Shown piece by piece: positions 35,499-47,093 of a stretch of 64,000 nt of DNA. The stretch is from Cephalotrichum gorgonifer (Eukaryota > Ascomycota > Sordariomycetes > Microascales > Microascaceae): NCBI GenBank assembly GCA_900312665.1, contig ONZQ02000003.1:1468986-1532985 (forward strand), given 5' to 3'. Position numbers and translations under genes: made by a program. A model generated the notes under the pieces. The model was given only the letters and a program-made list of their open reading frames with translations. It did not search any database and had not been told where the DNA came from. Each line of letters opens with the position of its first letter. Positions within the stretch are counted from its first letter, which is position 1.

Positions 35499-36120
35499 GA
35501 GGGTTACGACGTCCCATGAATCGCGCAATGCGCCGCGTTCCAACAGCTTGATGAACCCCCTTTTTTTTTTCCAACGCTGTATTTTATGTAATTACTAATT
35601 AGCCACCCGATGGCGCGCGTGTCCGGGATTCATTGCGCCAGGCTACTTCCCAACCCACCACGACCCCTTCATGTTAGAAGTTAGAAGGCGGGCCCGTCCG
35701 GCCCCCGCAGGCATTATGTAGCACATTAGCCTCGTTTCTATGTTCCACCCGCCCGTCTCCTTTGAATCTCCGGCACCCCGCTCTCTCCTTTGTGAAGATC
35801 TTCGACACTTGTTGAAATGTGCCCGCTCCATAGTGTACTAGACGGAGCCTTCAATGCCCACTTCTGGCTATAGAAGGCCGAGTGTCTGGTCCAAGCTAAT
35901 CTTCCCATTATCACTTTACAACGGCATATCAGGAAGCTTGACGAATGTTAGACTCTCTTCTCAACTTGTCTCCATCAACATGAACCCCTGATAGACAAAC
36001 CGAGCTATTATGCACCCGGTTTCTGCGGCTTCTTTCTTTCTCGAGGTAGTAGCTGCGTATGCATAATACGTAGGTACGTATGTACAAGTCTTGGAGGGAA
36101 GGAAGTAACAGAGACATCCT
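35499..36120. other. Intergenic between convergent genes
   Basis: About 620 bases between the TM9SF stop and the MED4 stop. No gene recognised; a T run of ten lies near 35560. Confidence 0.6.
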
Positions 36121-37133
36121 TCAATCGTCGTCGTCCATGTCGTCGATGCTCGTGAACTGGAACTGCTTCTTCTCCCCAGGCGCGGCGGTGGCGCTCGGCG
36201 GCGGCCCACCCACCCCGCCTGTGATGCTCGCCTTCCGCCACTCCTCCTGCTCCCTCTCCCGCGCCTTTTCCCTCTCTATCCTCACACGCTCCCTCTCCTC
36301 CCGTATCCTCTTCTCCTCCTCCTCCCTCGCGATCCTCTCCTCCTCCTCCCTCTGCTTCTTCTCCTCCTCTTCCCGCACCTTCCTCTCCTCCTCGGCGGCG
36401 GGGTCGTAGTTCTTCGGGTCTATCCCCTGCTCCTCCAGCATCTGGTTCCTCGATAGGGCCCCGGAGCGGATCTTGTCCTCCTCGGGCCAGGGGTAGAACA
36501 TGGTCACGGCGTGCGGGTTCAGGTGGAACGCCACGGGGTCCGGCAGCGACGTGTTCGTCGAGGCTAGTGTCTGCTGCGAGGGGGGTAGCTGCGACGCGGG
36601 AGTCGCGGCGCTGGGCGTGGCCGCGGCGCTCTGGCCGTTGGCGGCGGGGGTCGAGTCCCCGCCGGTGGCCGGGGCGGCCTGGATGGCGTTCAGGGCGCCG
36701 GGGGGTGGCATCGTGGTCTTGCTTATGCGGCGCGCGTAGCTGAGCAGCTCGTCGTAGGTGAAAGCGTAGCCTCTGCTGGCGGGGTACGTCGTCATGGGTA
36801 TGGACTGGACGTCTTTGCGGGTGGAGGCGAGGTTGGAGATGCATTCACGGATTTGGTCGTCGAGGAGTCGGCTTTCTTCGCGGAGTCTTTGGAGGCGGAG
36901 GTAGTTGTTTTGGTGGGCTTGGACTATAGATGGGTCAGCGGGAGCTCGTCCTTCAAAGTATGGCTTATGATCGGGCTGAATGCACCTTCTTCTAGCCCTT
37001 TGCAGAGGTTCTTGTCTGCATTGTCGAGATCCCGTGCTTGGGCGGCCGACGGGTTGTATTTTGCAACTGAGTCGATGAGGATCGTGAGGGCGCGCTCCAG
37101 CCGCTCGAAGCGGGTATCGATCACCTTGTCCAT
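36121..37133 (-). CDS. MED4: Mediator complex subunit 4
   Basis: Two exons (36986-37133, 36121-36923) encode 316 aa. MED4 is part of the Mediator middle module, linking activators to RNA polymerase II in the nucleus. The N-terminal MDKVIDTRFERLERALTILI helix and the VQAHQNNYLRLQRLREES helix form the heterodimer surface with MED9/MED7-type subunits. The intron (36924-36985, 62 bases) joins GLEEV and QAHQNN in frame. A conserved YDELLSYARRISKTTMPP segment follows. The second half has a Pro/Ala/Thr-rich stretch, then FHLNPHAVTMFYPWPEEDKIRSGAL, which is typical of fungal MED4, a long Glu/Arg-rich helix and an acidic tail of Asp residues. The gene is divergent from QCR10. Confidence 0.93.
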
Positions 37134-37468
37134 GCTGCAGAAGAAGCGAGGCCAAGGCTTTCGTATAGTATCGAGGAGCAGAACTGTGAAGCCGGAATTG
37201 AAGAGGAATGGTTTGTCGGAGGAGAGGTGTATCGCGAGGCGACGAGGCTGGAATCTCTTGTGGGTGGACTCAGAGGGCGAGCTGGTGCTACGTGATCCTA
37301 TTGGCCACCGGATGACAAGTGGGTCCACCACCGCCTGCTGCCGCTGCTGGACCTCGAACGACCGGGATTTCCCGCAACACTTTTCAACCGTCAAAACCAG
37401 CTTGCTTCTGTACGATTTGGCGACACCTCCCGGTCACCATAATTGCGTCTCACCCGAATCCCGTCACG
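37134..37468. promoter_or_regulatory. Divergent promoter of MED4 and QCR10
   Basis: Only 335 bases separate the starts of MED4 (minus) and QCR10 (plus), so the two genes probably share regulatory DNA. No specific binding motif was identified with confidence. Confidence 0.5.
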
Positions 37469-38253
37469 ATGGTCTCTCCTGTATGTGAATCGTGGCCTAT
37501 TTCCGGCCTCTCCGTGATCAATTGACCCTCCCGCGCGCGCGCTGGATCCGACCTCAGCTGACCAACTCAACTCTAGACTCCTCGCCTCGGCTCTTACAAG
37601 AGCGTTTACGGTCCTAAGTACGCCTACCCGATCCCTCCTACGATCTGTCCCGGAGATAAATCGCTCTTTCCCCTCCTATTTCCTCCATGCTAACGTGTCC
37701 GGTGCAGGTACCACTACCAGACCCATCTCTTCGGCCGCAGCGTAAAGCAGCTCACTCGCACGTGAGTCTCCGCCCTCCATCCATAACTTCTCAAGCCCCA
37801 GAGCCCCCGACCCATGGAGACGAAGCAGTACGATATCAGGAGCGTGGGAATTGAGAGGGGTGAAGGAGGTTCCGTGTGGAACTGGGCATATGTGGCGCTT
37901 CGGGAGGGCGAGTCCAGCAACGGGGAGGGCAGACGCGATAAATGGACACGAGTGCTGACCCGTTCCCCCAAATAGTGGCTTCTATACCGCCAAGTTCGGT
38001 GGTGCCGCCGTGGTCGGCCTTCTTCTATACGTCTCCGGCATTCCCAAGGTGCAGAAGGATGTTCTGTCGGTAGGTCGACACACATGTCCTCGATGGAGAC
38101 AGGACAGATGCTAACCACCTTCCAGCCTCTCCCTATTATCGGCCCCCTGACCGATAAGCCTGTGGTTAACGAGTCGGACTCTGTAAGATACCCTATTCTT
38201 GTTCTTAGCCATGCTTTGTCGTCCACTTCTAATACAGTCTCCAGCCTTTCTAA
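37469..38253 (+). CDS. QCR10: Cytochrome bc1 complex subunit QCR10
   Basis: Six short exons (37469-37480, 37577-37617, 37708-37761, 37976-38069, 38126-38182, 38245-38253) encode 88 aa. QCR10 is the smallest accessory subunit of ubiquinol-cytochrome c reductase in the mitochondrial inner membrane. The spliced product begins MVSPTPRLGSYKSVYGPKY and continues YHYQTHLFGRSVKQLTRTGF, both typical of fungal QCR10. One membrane helix follows (GGAAVVGLLLYVSGIP). The last residues are NESDSPF, and the usual family C-terminus is DNPF-like, so the last exon of nine bases is supported by the restored motif. The first exon is only 12 bases. All splice phases match. The many tiny exons make an automatic caller likely to miss this gene. 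Confidence 0.85.
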
Positions 38254-39143
38254 GCAGCTTGCTGCGGGTGTTTGTTGCCCTTGTTGGCGCATTGCCCTCC
38301 ATGTCCTATCTCGCTTCCAGCTGTACAAAACACAATCTTCAATAGAATTAGAGTTTGTTGACTTTTCCAGTGTTCTTTTGTGACATGTGAAGCTCTGCTT
38401 GCTATCTGTGAACGTGAATGCAGCCAAGCCTTTGAATCTCGGGGATCCTGGTGAACTCAATCTTTGCTAAGTCCTTTTCCTGGTCTGGAGCTCTGGGGTG
38501 GGGTTTAAGCAATTTGTCTTAAATACCCTTCAAAGATATCGGCATATGAAGGGGTGGATTAGGATATTACACAGGTATAAGGCACCTTGGACGTTTGCAA
38601 GCCCAGCAGTATGTATTCAATCCGTAGTGAGTGGCTCATAATCGAGCGCGAGCGCGGACCGGGTGGTAAGAGAAGGGGTGTGTACTAACAAAAGATCTAA
38701 ACTCGGAGGATGTAATCTCCCGGTGTCATAACAATATGAATGGCAAGCCACTACCACAAAGATATTTAGGACCCTAGACTGCTCTTGGTTTTTGCCATCA
38801 CACTCTCTCCCTTGGATATCAGGGTTGGTTAGTAGCGAGGTTCATCACTCAAGGGCCGTGTGGAATACATACCGCACAGTGCGTCTCGAGCAGCTCAAGG
38901 AAGCTCCAACTCACACCTGGACGACACTGACTGAACTGGAGTCTCCCATCTTCCAGTCCTCCAGCTCGGCCAGGCTGGCACTAACCCACAAGTCATGGTA
39001 TAACTTGACTGTTATTTCCTCCACATCTCCCCTCTTCCATCTCCAGGACTCACCACACCTCTCATCCCCCATCTACCTATCTTCTGAACACGACCACGAA
39101 CACGAACACGTATGTACACTTAGGTGCGGCCCCTCTCACCAAG
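38254..39143. other. Intergenic, no gene recognised
   Basis: About 890 bases between QCR10 and ALG10. A plus-strand frame of 129 codons at 38792 has no family feature and overlaps the ALG10 leader. Confidence 0.6.
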
Positions 39144-41522
39144 ATGGCAATGTCTCAAATATGGGCCAGCGACATCCTTAACGAGACACTTCCCCTTGCA
39201 AAGGGAGCTATTCTCGTAGTGGGTCTGGCCCTTATACTTCCGGATATTTCAATCAATGGTGTGTTGAGAGGCCATCTTCGACCCGTCCTTCCATTGGCCT
39301 TCATCTTCGTCCCTCTCTGGGGCTGGTTATGTTTCGTCACCAAACATGTACCGGAGCCTTACTTGGTAAACTCGCCTCCACTACCCTTACCATTCCTTTT
39401 CAAGTCACAGAGACTCTGTAGTCACTAACTTCCAAAAGGATGAGGTATTCCACATCCCGCAGGCGCAGAAATATTGCGAGGGAAAGTGGTTGGAGTGGGA
39501 TGACAAAATTACCACGCCCCCGGGATTGTGAGCAACACACCATGTCTCCTCCTCCTACGCCTCTTGCTTACGTGTATACCAGGTACGGCATATCAGTCTT
39601 GGCTCTCCACGCAAGACTTCTCGTGTCGAAGCTCGGCTGTTCGGTATTCAACCTCCGAAGCGTCAATGTCTGGTGCATCACGCTCCTCACGTATCTGGCT
39701 GGCATATGCCGCTGCCAGATCGAGGTGAACCTGTCCAAGTCCCGAGGCCAGTCGCGGTTCAAGCCGATTTCAGTCTATGCTATACATACCGGCTTCAACA
39801 TCGGTTTATTCCCCATCCTCTTGTTCTTCAGTGTGCTGTACTACACTGATGTCATATCGACACTCTCAGTCCTGGGCGCATACTCGAACCACTTGGCTCG
39901 TGTATCGCGTCCTACGACCTCCATCAAGAGTGACGTTTGGACTTTGGCACTTGGGATTTTCACTCTCTTTATGCGCCAAACGAACGTCTTCTGGGTGGTT
40001 GTGTATATGGGAGGTTTGGAGGCCGTCCACGCCATCGAGACAATAGCTGCAAAGCTCCCCAAGCACCGAGCCTCGGGGCCCGCCAAATCTGTTCTTTGGC
40101 GCCATTGCTTCAGCTCTTCCCTCGGGGATATCCATGATCCGCCTTTCAGCCAGGCCTGGCCCGATGGTAAGTGTCTCTCCCCGCATCTCGATCCACCACG
40201 TGTTCTGACGAGTTAGACTTGCTCTTCACGGTCGTGAGTGTCGGCGTGGCTGTCGTCTCCAATCCGCTACGGATCCTCAAGCAGGTGTGGCCACACATCG
40301 CGACAATGGCCGCCTTTGCCGGATTCGTCGCCTGGAACGGCGGCGTTGTTCTCGGTAGGAAACGTCTCCCCCAGCTTCGTGTCTTCAGCCACTAACAGGC
40401 TAACCCATAGGCGACAAATCGAACCACGTTGCGACGATACACCTTCCCCAGATGCTGTACATCTGGCCCTTCTTTGCCTTCTTCTCGGCGCCCCTGCTCC
40501 TGCCCGCGGCCGTCTCAGTCGGCGAGGGGACATTCTCCCTTTTGCGGCGTCTATTCTCGACTTCTGGCGGGAAGGGTTATCCTACCGCTCATGCCACAGG
40601 CGCACTTAGGAGTGAAGAGCCTGTGTTTAAGCGGGTGAAGCTCAACTACGTCAACTTCTCGGAATCGACGCCGGTGGAGCAGTCCTTTGGGGCTCCCTCT
40701 CGATACACGGTGGCCGGCGCACCGCGCTGGCGGGTCTTGATCTGTGCCGCCCTTCTTCCCATTGTTGCTGCGGTAGCCGTCGTGGTGGTTAAGTATAACA
40801 CCATCATCCACCCATTCACCCTCGCCGACAACAGACACTACATGTTTTATGTCTTCCGGTACACCATCCGACGTCCAGGATTGTTCCGGTTCGCCCTCAT
40901 CCCGGCGTACCTGCTCTCTGCAGCTTTGGTCCTGGGGGGGCTGGCCCTTGGCGACTACGGACCGCCTTCTTCTGCCATGCCTTCCTTCAACCACCCTTTC
41001 CTGGAGCCACCGGCGATGAAAGGGCCACCGCCCACCTCGGGACCATCGCGAAGCAAGGGAAACTGCGAAGTGGCAGCCCAATCGAGGGCCGACGCGGCGG
41101 CCACCGAGGCGTATCCCGAGGGCCCTCCCTGTGTCCTAATATCGCACCTCGACGCGAACGGGGCCGCCTCGTCGACGGTCCCGCTAACCACGGTGATAAT
41201 CCTCTTCCTCGCTACGGCCCTGTCCCTTATCACGGCCCCTCTCGTCGAGCCGCGCTACTTCATCATCCCGTGGGTCATGTGGCGACTCCAGGTGCCGGCT
41301 TGGTCAACAAAGGGCGCCCCCGCGGTACTCTGGCGCATACCCGTCGTGCGGCAGATCCTGCTTCTCGGACGGATCATCGACCTGCGCCTCGTCCTGGAGA
41401 CGTTCTGGTTCTTGGCTGTCAACTGGGCGACGATGAGCATCTTCCTCTCCAAACCGTTCCAGTGGGTGGCCGAGGACGGGACGCTCCTTGACGGGGGACG
41501 TCTTCAGAGGTTCATGTGGTGA
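39144..41522 (+). CDS. ALG10: ALG10 alpha-1,2-glucosyltransferase
   Basis: Five exons (39144-39365, 39439-39527, 39583-40166, 40217-40354, 40411-41522) encode 714 aa. ALG10/DIE2 adds the third and last glucose to the dolichol-linked oligosaccharide in the ER lumen, which allows efficient transfer by oligosaccharyltransferase. The intron 1 junction gives PEPYLDEVFHIPQAQKYCEG, the family signature with the DEVFH acidic residues. Exon 2 continues DKITTPPGLYGISV across intron 2. Later pieces are MRQTNVFWVVVYMGGLEAV, LPQMLYIWPFFAFF and LADNRHYMFYVFRYTIRR, and LVEPRYFIIPWVMWRLQVP. Many hydrophobic helices are present. A variable loop of about 80 residues near 590-640 is Pro/Ala-rich and likely a species-specific insertion. 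Start at 39150 is an alternative. Confidence 0.92.
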
Positions 41523-42129
41523 TGGGCACGTCGCCGCGGAAGCAACTTGCACATTATTAGTTGGGTGACGGGCACGTCATTGTGGAAGAAACTTTGTACA
41601 CTATCAGTTGGGCGGCGCAACGGAGGCGGATTGTGTTCTGCGATTTGGGGATACAGGCGCAAAGGGGGAGGCACGGGCATGTTACCAGCGCTAAATTCAA
41701 AGCAACTTGTCTCATTTCAAGAGAGAGACCATAGATTACATGTACTCGATTGCCCCTCTCGTGAGATAAGATATGATTTATGTATGTTTGTTAAAGGCCT
41801 GGGCTGCGGGTTCTGCTTCCCCTGCAAGCTCACCAGGGAAATATTCCTACCCGGGAAAAAAATAAAACACAAAACGCCTCCAGCCATGAAAACTCCCATC
41901 CCCTTTGATCCATCCCCCAGCCTAGTCCATACCCGTACCGATCCATATTTTATATCATGCTTCTCGTAATCGTCACCTCGATTGTGTTTCCCATGCCTGG
42001 GTAAACCGCCCTTTCCCGTTTCCCCATTCCATACCCAAATCTTGCCCTTTCCCAAGCTTTAAAAAACATGCGACAGAAAGAAAGAGCCTGTAGGTAGATC
42101 TTGGTGGGGGCCTTTTTATCTTTATCTGT
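41523..42129. other. Intergenic, with a tandem duplication
   Basis: About 600 bases after the ALG10 stop. Apart from the imperfect tandem repeat described separately at 41524-41616, no gene was recognised. Confidence 0.6.
41524..41616. repeat. Imperfect 46-base tandem duplication
   Basis: Two adjacent units both start gggcacgtc, contain ggaag and aactt, and end tagttggg or cagttggg. Units are 41524-41569 and about 41570-41616. Differences are mostly C/T and G/A changes (for example gccgcgg against attgtgg). It lies directly after the ALG10 stop. Confidence 0.75.
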
Positions 42130-42582
42130 TCACAAGCTCAGCTTGTCGATGCTGAAGCCGTCATTACTCCTCACCCTCTTCACGACACCCAGCTTGAAGT
42201 ACCTCTCCTCGCCGGTCGCCGTCCGGCCCCCGATATACCACTTGTCCGCGCCCAGCACCTCGCGGAAGCCCTCGCTGCTGCTGTCGCTCCCCCTGCGGCG
42301 GGCGCCGGGGATGGGCATGCCGGAGCGCGGCGAGAGGACGGTGCTGGGGCTGCGGGACTGCTGGGGCTGCTGCGGGGGGATGGTCCGCGGGGTGGAGGCT
42401 GAGGAGGGAGGCGCGGTCGCGGCGGATGTGGAGGTCGCGGTGCCAGAGCTGGCGTTATTTGGAGAAGTGGAAGTGGTAGGAGTGGTGGAGGAGGCGGTTT
42501 TGTTCGGTTGTTGGTGCGCGGGCTGCTGGCGGATGGCGGAGAAGAAGGTCGAGAAGAAGAAGGGGCGCTGGGAGGAGGACAT
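42130..42582 (-). CDS. Conserved hypothetical low-complexity protein
   Basis: One intronless frame of 150 aa starting at 42582. The N-terminus MSSSQRPFFFSTFFSA is hydrophobic and aromatic, followed by a Ser/Thr/Pro/Gln-rich middle (about 20-85). The C-terminal 45 residues look conserved: the EVLGADKWYIGGRTATGEER and FKLGVVKRVRSNDGFSIDKLSL parts resemble unnamed fungal proteins that end in the SIDRLSL form. I recognise no domain and no role. The C-terminus is the best part for a family search. The start could be further upstream in frame (42657), but the added residues look like leader sequence. Confidence 0.6.
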   Translation of the reverse strand: MSSSQRPFFFSTFFSAIRQQPAHQQPNKTASSTTPTTSTSPNNASSGTATSTSAATAPPSSASTPRTIPPQQPQQSRSPSTVLSPRSGMPIPGARRRGSDSSSEGFREVLGADKWYIGGRTATGEERYFKLGVVKRVRSNDGFSIDKLSL

Positions 42583-45100
42583 TTTGGGTGGACGGAGAGG
42601 GAAGGAGGAGGAGTCTCCGATATGGGTGTTCCTTTCGTTCCGATGTGTCGTCGCCAAGGTCGGTCGTTCTAGCGGCCCTCGTATGGTGTGACGAATGTCA
42701 AGGCAGGCCGGCGCGGGGCTGCTTCTGGTCGGTCCCCCCGGATTGTTCGATCGTAGATGACCCTAATCCGAGGCGGCAAGGACGGGAGGTATCGCGGTGT
42801 TGTAATTCCGAGCGAAGCCCAGAGCTCCTCTCGGGTTGCCTCGCGGAAATGAGTTGAGTGTTTTCGCGCCACCTGATCGAGACAATGCTCTCAGCTTTCC
42901 TCCCCTTCGGAAATTATATCCCACTTCGGAGTTGGGTAGTTTTCTCGTTTATCGGCAAAGTATCGCGCGGGTTCGAAATATTTTCCTGTGCTTTTGTAAC
43001 ATACGAGGGAATCGGAGAACCGGGGGGGGAGGGGGGGGGGGCGGCGAAAAACGGTTGCTTGTCTTCAAAGTCAAGAACGTCGGTGGTTCCGCGATGTGCG
43101 TCCCTGACGTATGTTATACACTACGCCTGGGTACATTTCCCCATGTGTCGGCCAATGTCGGGAAGGGTGGGCTTTTTTGGCCTGACTCGGGTAGGTAAAA
43201 CTTTGTTCGGTTTGAGTAATCGCGGGGTTGTCATAGGCCCAAAAGGGCCCACATCGCCGAGCGGGAACATTTGAATGGGTCGTCACCGAGGGTGTGGCGG
43301 GCCTATGTTCTCTGGATGACTTGCTTGTACGCGCAAACTACGGTAATGGGTATCTGTACAAGGCACTTCGTTGCAAGTTTCTGCTAGCGCCAGCGAGGGA
43401 GTGGGGAGAACCGGGGAAACGGGAGATGGGAAAGTGCGAGCAGCGCTCCCGCGCGAGACAATCTGGTGACTACCGCCCTCGGATTAAGGCGGCCCTCGGG
43501 GCTTGGAGTGAGTGAGTGGCCTGATACCTGCAGGCAGCTGTATGGGGTCCCCCGGCATTGGTCTCAAACAGGTACTTGTATGTACGAGAAAACGGAATCC
43601 TGCTGGTGATCGAGATTCGAGGGCATGAAGCCGCTCAAGGAGTGCCGCTTTTCAAGGACTGAGGGGCAGAGGGAATGATCGCAGAGTCCCAACTACTCGT
43701 ACCTACCCCGCGGCCTTGCCCCTTCCTCGCTGCATCGCTGCATCGCTGCATCGCTGCATCGCAGATGTGATCCACCTGTCCGAGGGCTGTCAATCCCGGG
43801 GTACAGGGATCGTCGTCATTGGCTTGGCTATCTATTGCTCTTGTTGCGGTAGGTAGCAGGTTGAATATGTGTGTAGTATGATATAGCTATGTTTCCCTTT
43901 CTCCACGCTCCCTTTCAAAATCATGGAGGCTGAAGCTACATGAAGTCAGGCGCTTGCCCAAGGTACATGTAGTCTTCCCACCCTGAGACATCTACTTGTA
44001 CCCATGGTTATCATACCCCGCCATCAAAGCCCCGCGTTCCGACACACACACGCACAAACAGATAGAAGACAACCCAAGTTCTTGCTCAATCGAACCCCCA
44101 CAGAGGTGACACCCTTCAAAGTTACGACGGGCAGGGAGTGTCTTGGCCCTTGCAGGGGATGCGACCCTTGCGAACGCATATGCTGCCCTTGTCGGGACAG
44201 TCTGTAATACACTACATAATACTTGGGCCACTCGATATACGTAATATATTCTCTCCTTTTATCTCATTCTCTAGGCTCCCTACTTTACTTATTAAACCAT
44301 ATGCTGCAGTCCCACGGCCAGCTCAGCTGTAAGCCAGATCAATATGGTAGGCCTCTCGAGCGTGCACAGTGTACCACATCCCCGTTTCAGACAGTGTACG
44401 TAAATGGATGTGGAAAGTGGGGCATCAATGGGAACTGGAAGGAAGTAAGGAATGGATGGTATTAGACCATGAGCCCAGCCTGGTGTAGTACAATACAAAC
44501 TACAAGTCCCCGGTGACATGTTTCCCAGCATGAGATACACCAGCACGGGCATTGGGCATGGGTCATTGGAGCACACATTACCTATTCACTGGGGTTTATG
44601 TTTATGGGGCAAGGTGAGACCTGACATTAGTTGATGGGTACCTGGGTGAACTTGATTAGAAATTGCGACTCTTGGAATTGGAAACTTCCAGAAGATAATA
44701 CACGACCTCTAGTATCCAGTGGGCACAACCTACCACATTAGCATTCGAGTCTCACTGGAATACCTTCGCCCGCACTCTCACTCACACACTCATTCACACC
44801 CACATCCACACCCGCGTGGCCTCACCTTTGACCAGGCCAGGGCAAGCCTTGGATGAAACCAGTCACAGCATATTGGATATAATTAATTAGCTGGAATTCG
44901 CTCCCCTGGTACCCCACGACGCGACACTTTTGAAGTCTGTCCACATCCACACGACAAGTACATGTGCCCCACCCTCGACGAACTTGACGCGCCAGCTTCT
45001 CTTGTCCCGCATTGAAACCTAATAATTCACCACACGCCTTAACCCAGACTCTCGGGTCTCAGATCACCTAAGACATCGTCTTTTACCATTCATTTTCATC
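42583..45100. other. Intergenic, 2.5 kb, no gene recognised
   Basis: Holds G-rich runs near 43023-43045 and a 9-base tandem repeat near 43732-43763. The frame of 138 codons at 42858 has a base composition and sequence unlike known proteins. The promoter of the CHIP-like gene occupies the end. Confidence 0.55.
43732..43763. repeat. Tandem repeat of 9 bases, about 3.5 copies
   Basis: Units of ctgcatcgc are repeated head to tail, giving about 3.5 copies in an otherwise non-repetitive stretch. No coding frame uses it. Confidence 0.7.
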
Positions 45101-46190
45101 ATGTCATCTATCCAATTAAAGGAGGAAGGCAACCGGCAATTCCAGGCTGGAAACTTTGTTGGTGCGGAAGGTCTTTACTCTAAAGCGTAAGTTTACTAAT
45201 AGTCTCTCACTCATACCTGGGGCGCAACCTTATGAAGATGGGGGCTGCAGTGGGCAGTGGGCAGTGCTTCTTGGTCGCAAATCATAACCAACCATGCACC
45301 AGGCACGGCATCCAGGGCTGCCCCCCTGCATCCCGGAGACTCCCGAAAAGAAAGCTTGACTAACCACCGGCCATAGCATCATCGCCGATCCCAAGAACCC
45401 AGCCCTCTACACCAACAGGGCCCTGGCCCGTCTGAAGCTGGAGCTCCATGAGTCAGTCATCGATGACTGCGAGCGCTGCCTTGAGCTGAAGCCCGGCAAC
45501 ATGAAGGCCCACTACTACCTCTCGCAGTCCCAGCTCGCCATCCGGGACTACGAGGCCGCCCTGGAGCACGCCCTCAAGGCCCACCAGATCTGCGTCGGCA
45601 CGGGCGACAAGTCCTTGGCCGCAGTGACGGCCCAGGTCCTGAGCTGCAAGAAGGAGCGCTGGGAGGACCGGGAGCGCCGGAGGATACGCGAGGGCGCCGA
45701 GCTGGAGACCGCGACGCTTGACCTCATGGAGAGGGAGAGGGAGGCATTGCTGGCCGGGGCGGAAGGCGAGTTCGAGCGGAAGGACGTGCAGGAGGAGTGG
45801 GACCAGAAGATTGCCGAGCTCAAGAGGACCTTTGAGGCGGCTAGGGCTGCGGACTCGAAGAGGCGCAAGGTCCCGGACTGGGCCATTGACGATATCAGCT
45901 TCAGTATTATGGTAGATCCCGTCATTGTATGTTTACCGAATCCCTTCCCTTCCCCCTCCCTACCATGCGTTTTGAGGCTCATGGCAAGCAACGCTGTTCA
46001 CTAACACCCGGACCAGACCAAGACGGGTAAGTCTTATGAGCGGGCGTCCATCATGGAGCACCTCCGTCGGCAGCCCACCGACCCGCTCACCCGCTCACCC
46101 CTGTACCCCTCCGAGCTGCGGCCCAACCTCGGCTTGAGACAAGCCTGCGAAGAGTTCCTCGGCGAGAATGGCTGGGCAGTAGACTGGTAG
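45101..46190 (+). CDS. STUB1: CHIP/STUB1-type TPR and U-box ubiquitin ligase
   Basis: Three exons (45101-45186, 45377-45926, 46017-46190) encode 269 aa. The N-terminal part (about 1-115) has three TPR repeats, with KEEGNRQFQAGNF, NRALARLKLELHESVIDDCERC and AHYYLSQSQLAIRDYEAAL as typical pieces; in CHIP these bind the EEVD tails of Hsp70 and Hsp90. A charged helical segment follows (about 125-205, Glu/Arg-rich). The last 70 residues are a U-box: ISFSIMVDPVITKTGKSYERASIMEHL and DPLTRSPLYPSELRPNLGLRQAC. Length and order match STUB1/CHIP. The likely role is ubiquitylation of chaperone-bound clients. The first exon is short, and the third intron junction (PVI-TKTG) restores the conserved loop. Confidence 0.9.
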
Positions 46191-47093
46191 GAGGGGCGCC
46201 AGACAAACGAATGAAGGCATTGGCCCGGCTTAATGTCTCTTAATACTTTTATCGGCTCCGCATCACAGAGTCACGGCTTCATGAGCGCACGGTATATTTT
46301 CTGCATTGCAAGGGCACTGGCGTTTTGGTATACATTGGGGGAGCGGCGAGCATTCATAGTTTCGCGCGAAATTCATTCCCATTCCATTGGTCATGTTCAT
46401 GTTATGCTGCATTGATGTTTGAGTGTTGCTGTTTTGGAGAAATTAGGTTGGCCTTGGTATGGGATGGGTCCCGCGGTTCCCCTTTCCCTTTCATGTTGCC
46501 TTCCGACCGCTGCTGCCCCCATGCTCCTTCCTTGCCAGTATGACCCTCACTTCTCCAACCTCTACCAGCCAGCACTCTCCCTGCTGTACCTGTACTTCCA
46601 TCTAGACTAGACTACGAGCTCCGAACTGCCTCCCTACGATGACTAGACCCATCACTCTGAGACTTACTTACGATTTGGCGAGAAGCAGCCGACCCAAGAC
46701 CCTCTTCGGCTTACCTGTACCTCCTCTGGAGCTCCCTACAGCTGAACAGGGAAGGAGGTTACCACCTAGTGCCAACAGAAAATGCCTTCGTGAGGGAAAG
46801 CCGTGGCAGCCACAACGGCCTCGATTACTTCTGAGGAGTAGGAACGCGAGATCAAATAGATATGCCCATACCCATATCCTTCGACGAGCCGCCACCTCCT
46901 CCCATCTTGACGGCACAGCCCGATTGAGGCCAACAATGTCCAAGGACGGCCAAAACACAAGTTCCACTAGTCTGTTATATTTACTGTTTACTTTTACTAT
47001 TATCTCAGCAGGGAATAAAAAACCACCCGGTAATGCACCTGGGGTTTCATCGCTTGTCTTTCATCTCGAGTGTCTAAAATCGAGCGTCTGGAG
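46191..47093. other. Intergenic, no gene recognised
   Basis: About 900 bases between the CHIP-like gene and the HDAC-like pseudogene. Frames of 60-170 codons here have no family features. Confidence 0.55.

Noticed and set aside
42858..43274. Plus-strand frame of 138 codons
   Set aside because: It reads through G-rich DNA with no resemblance to any family and no leader signal.
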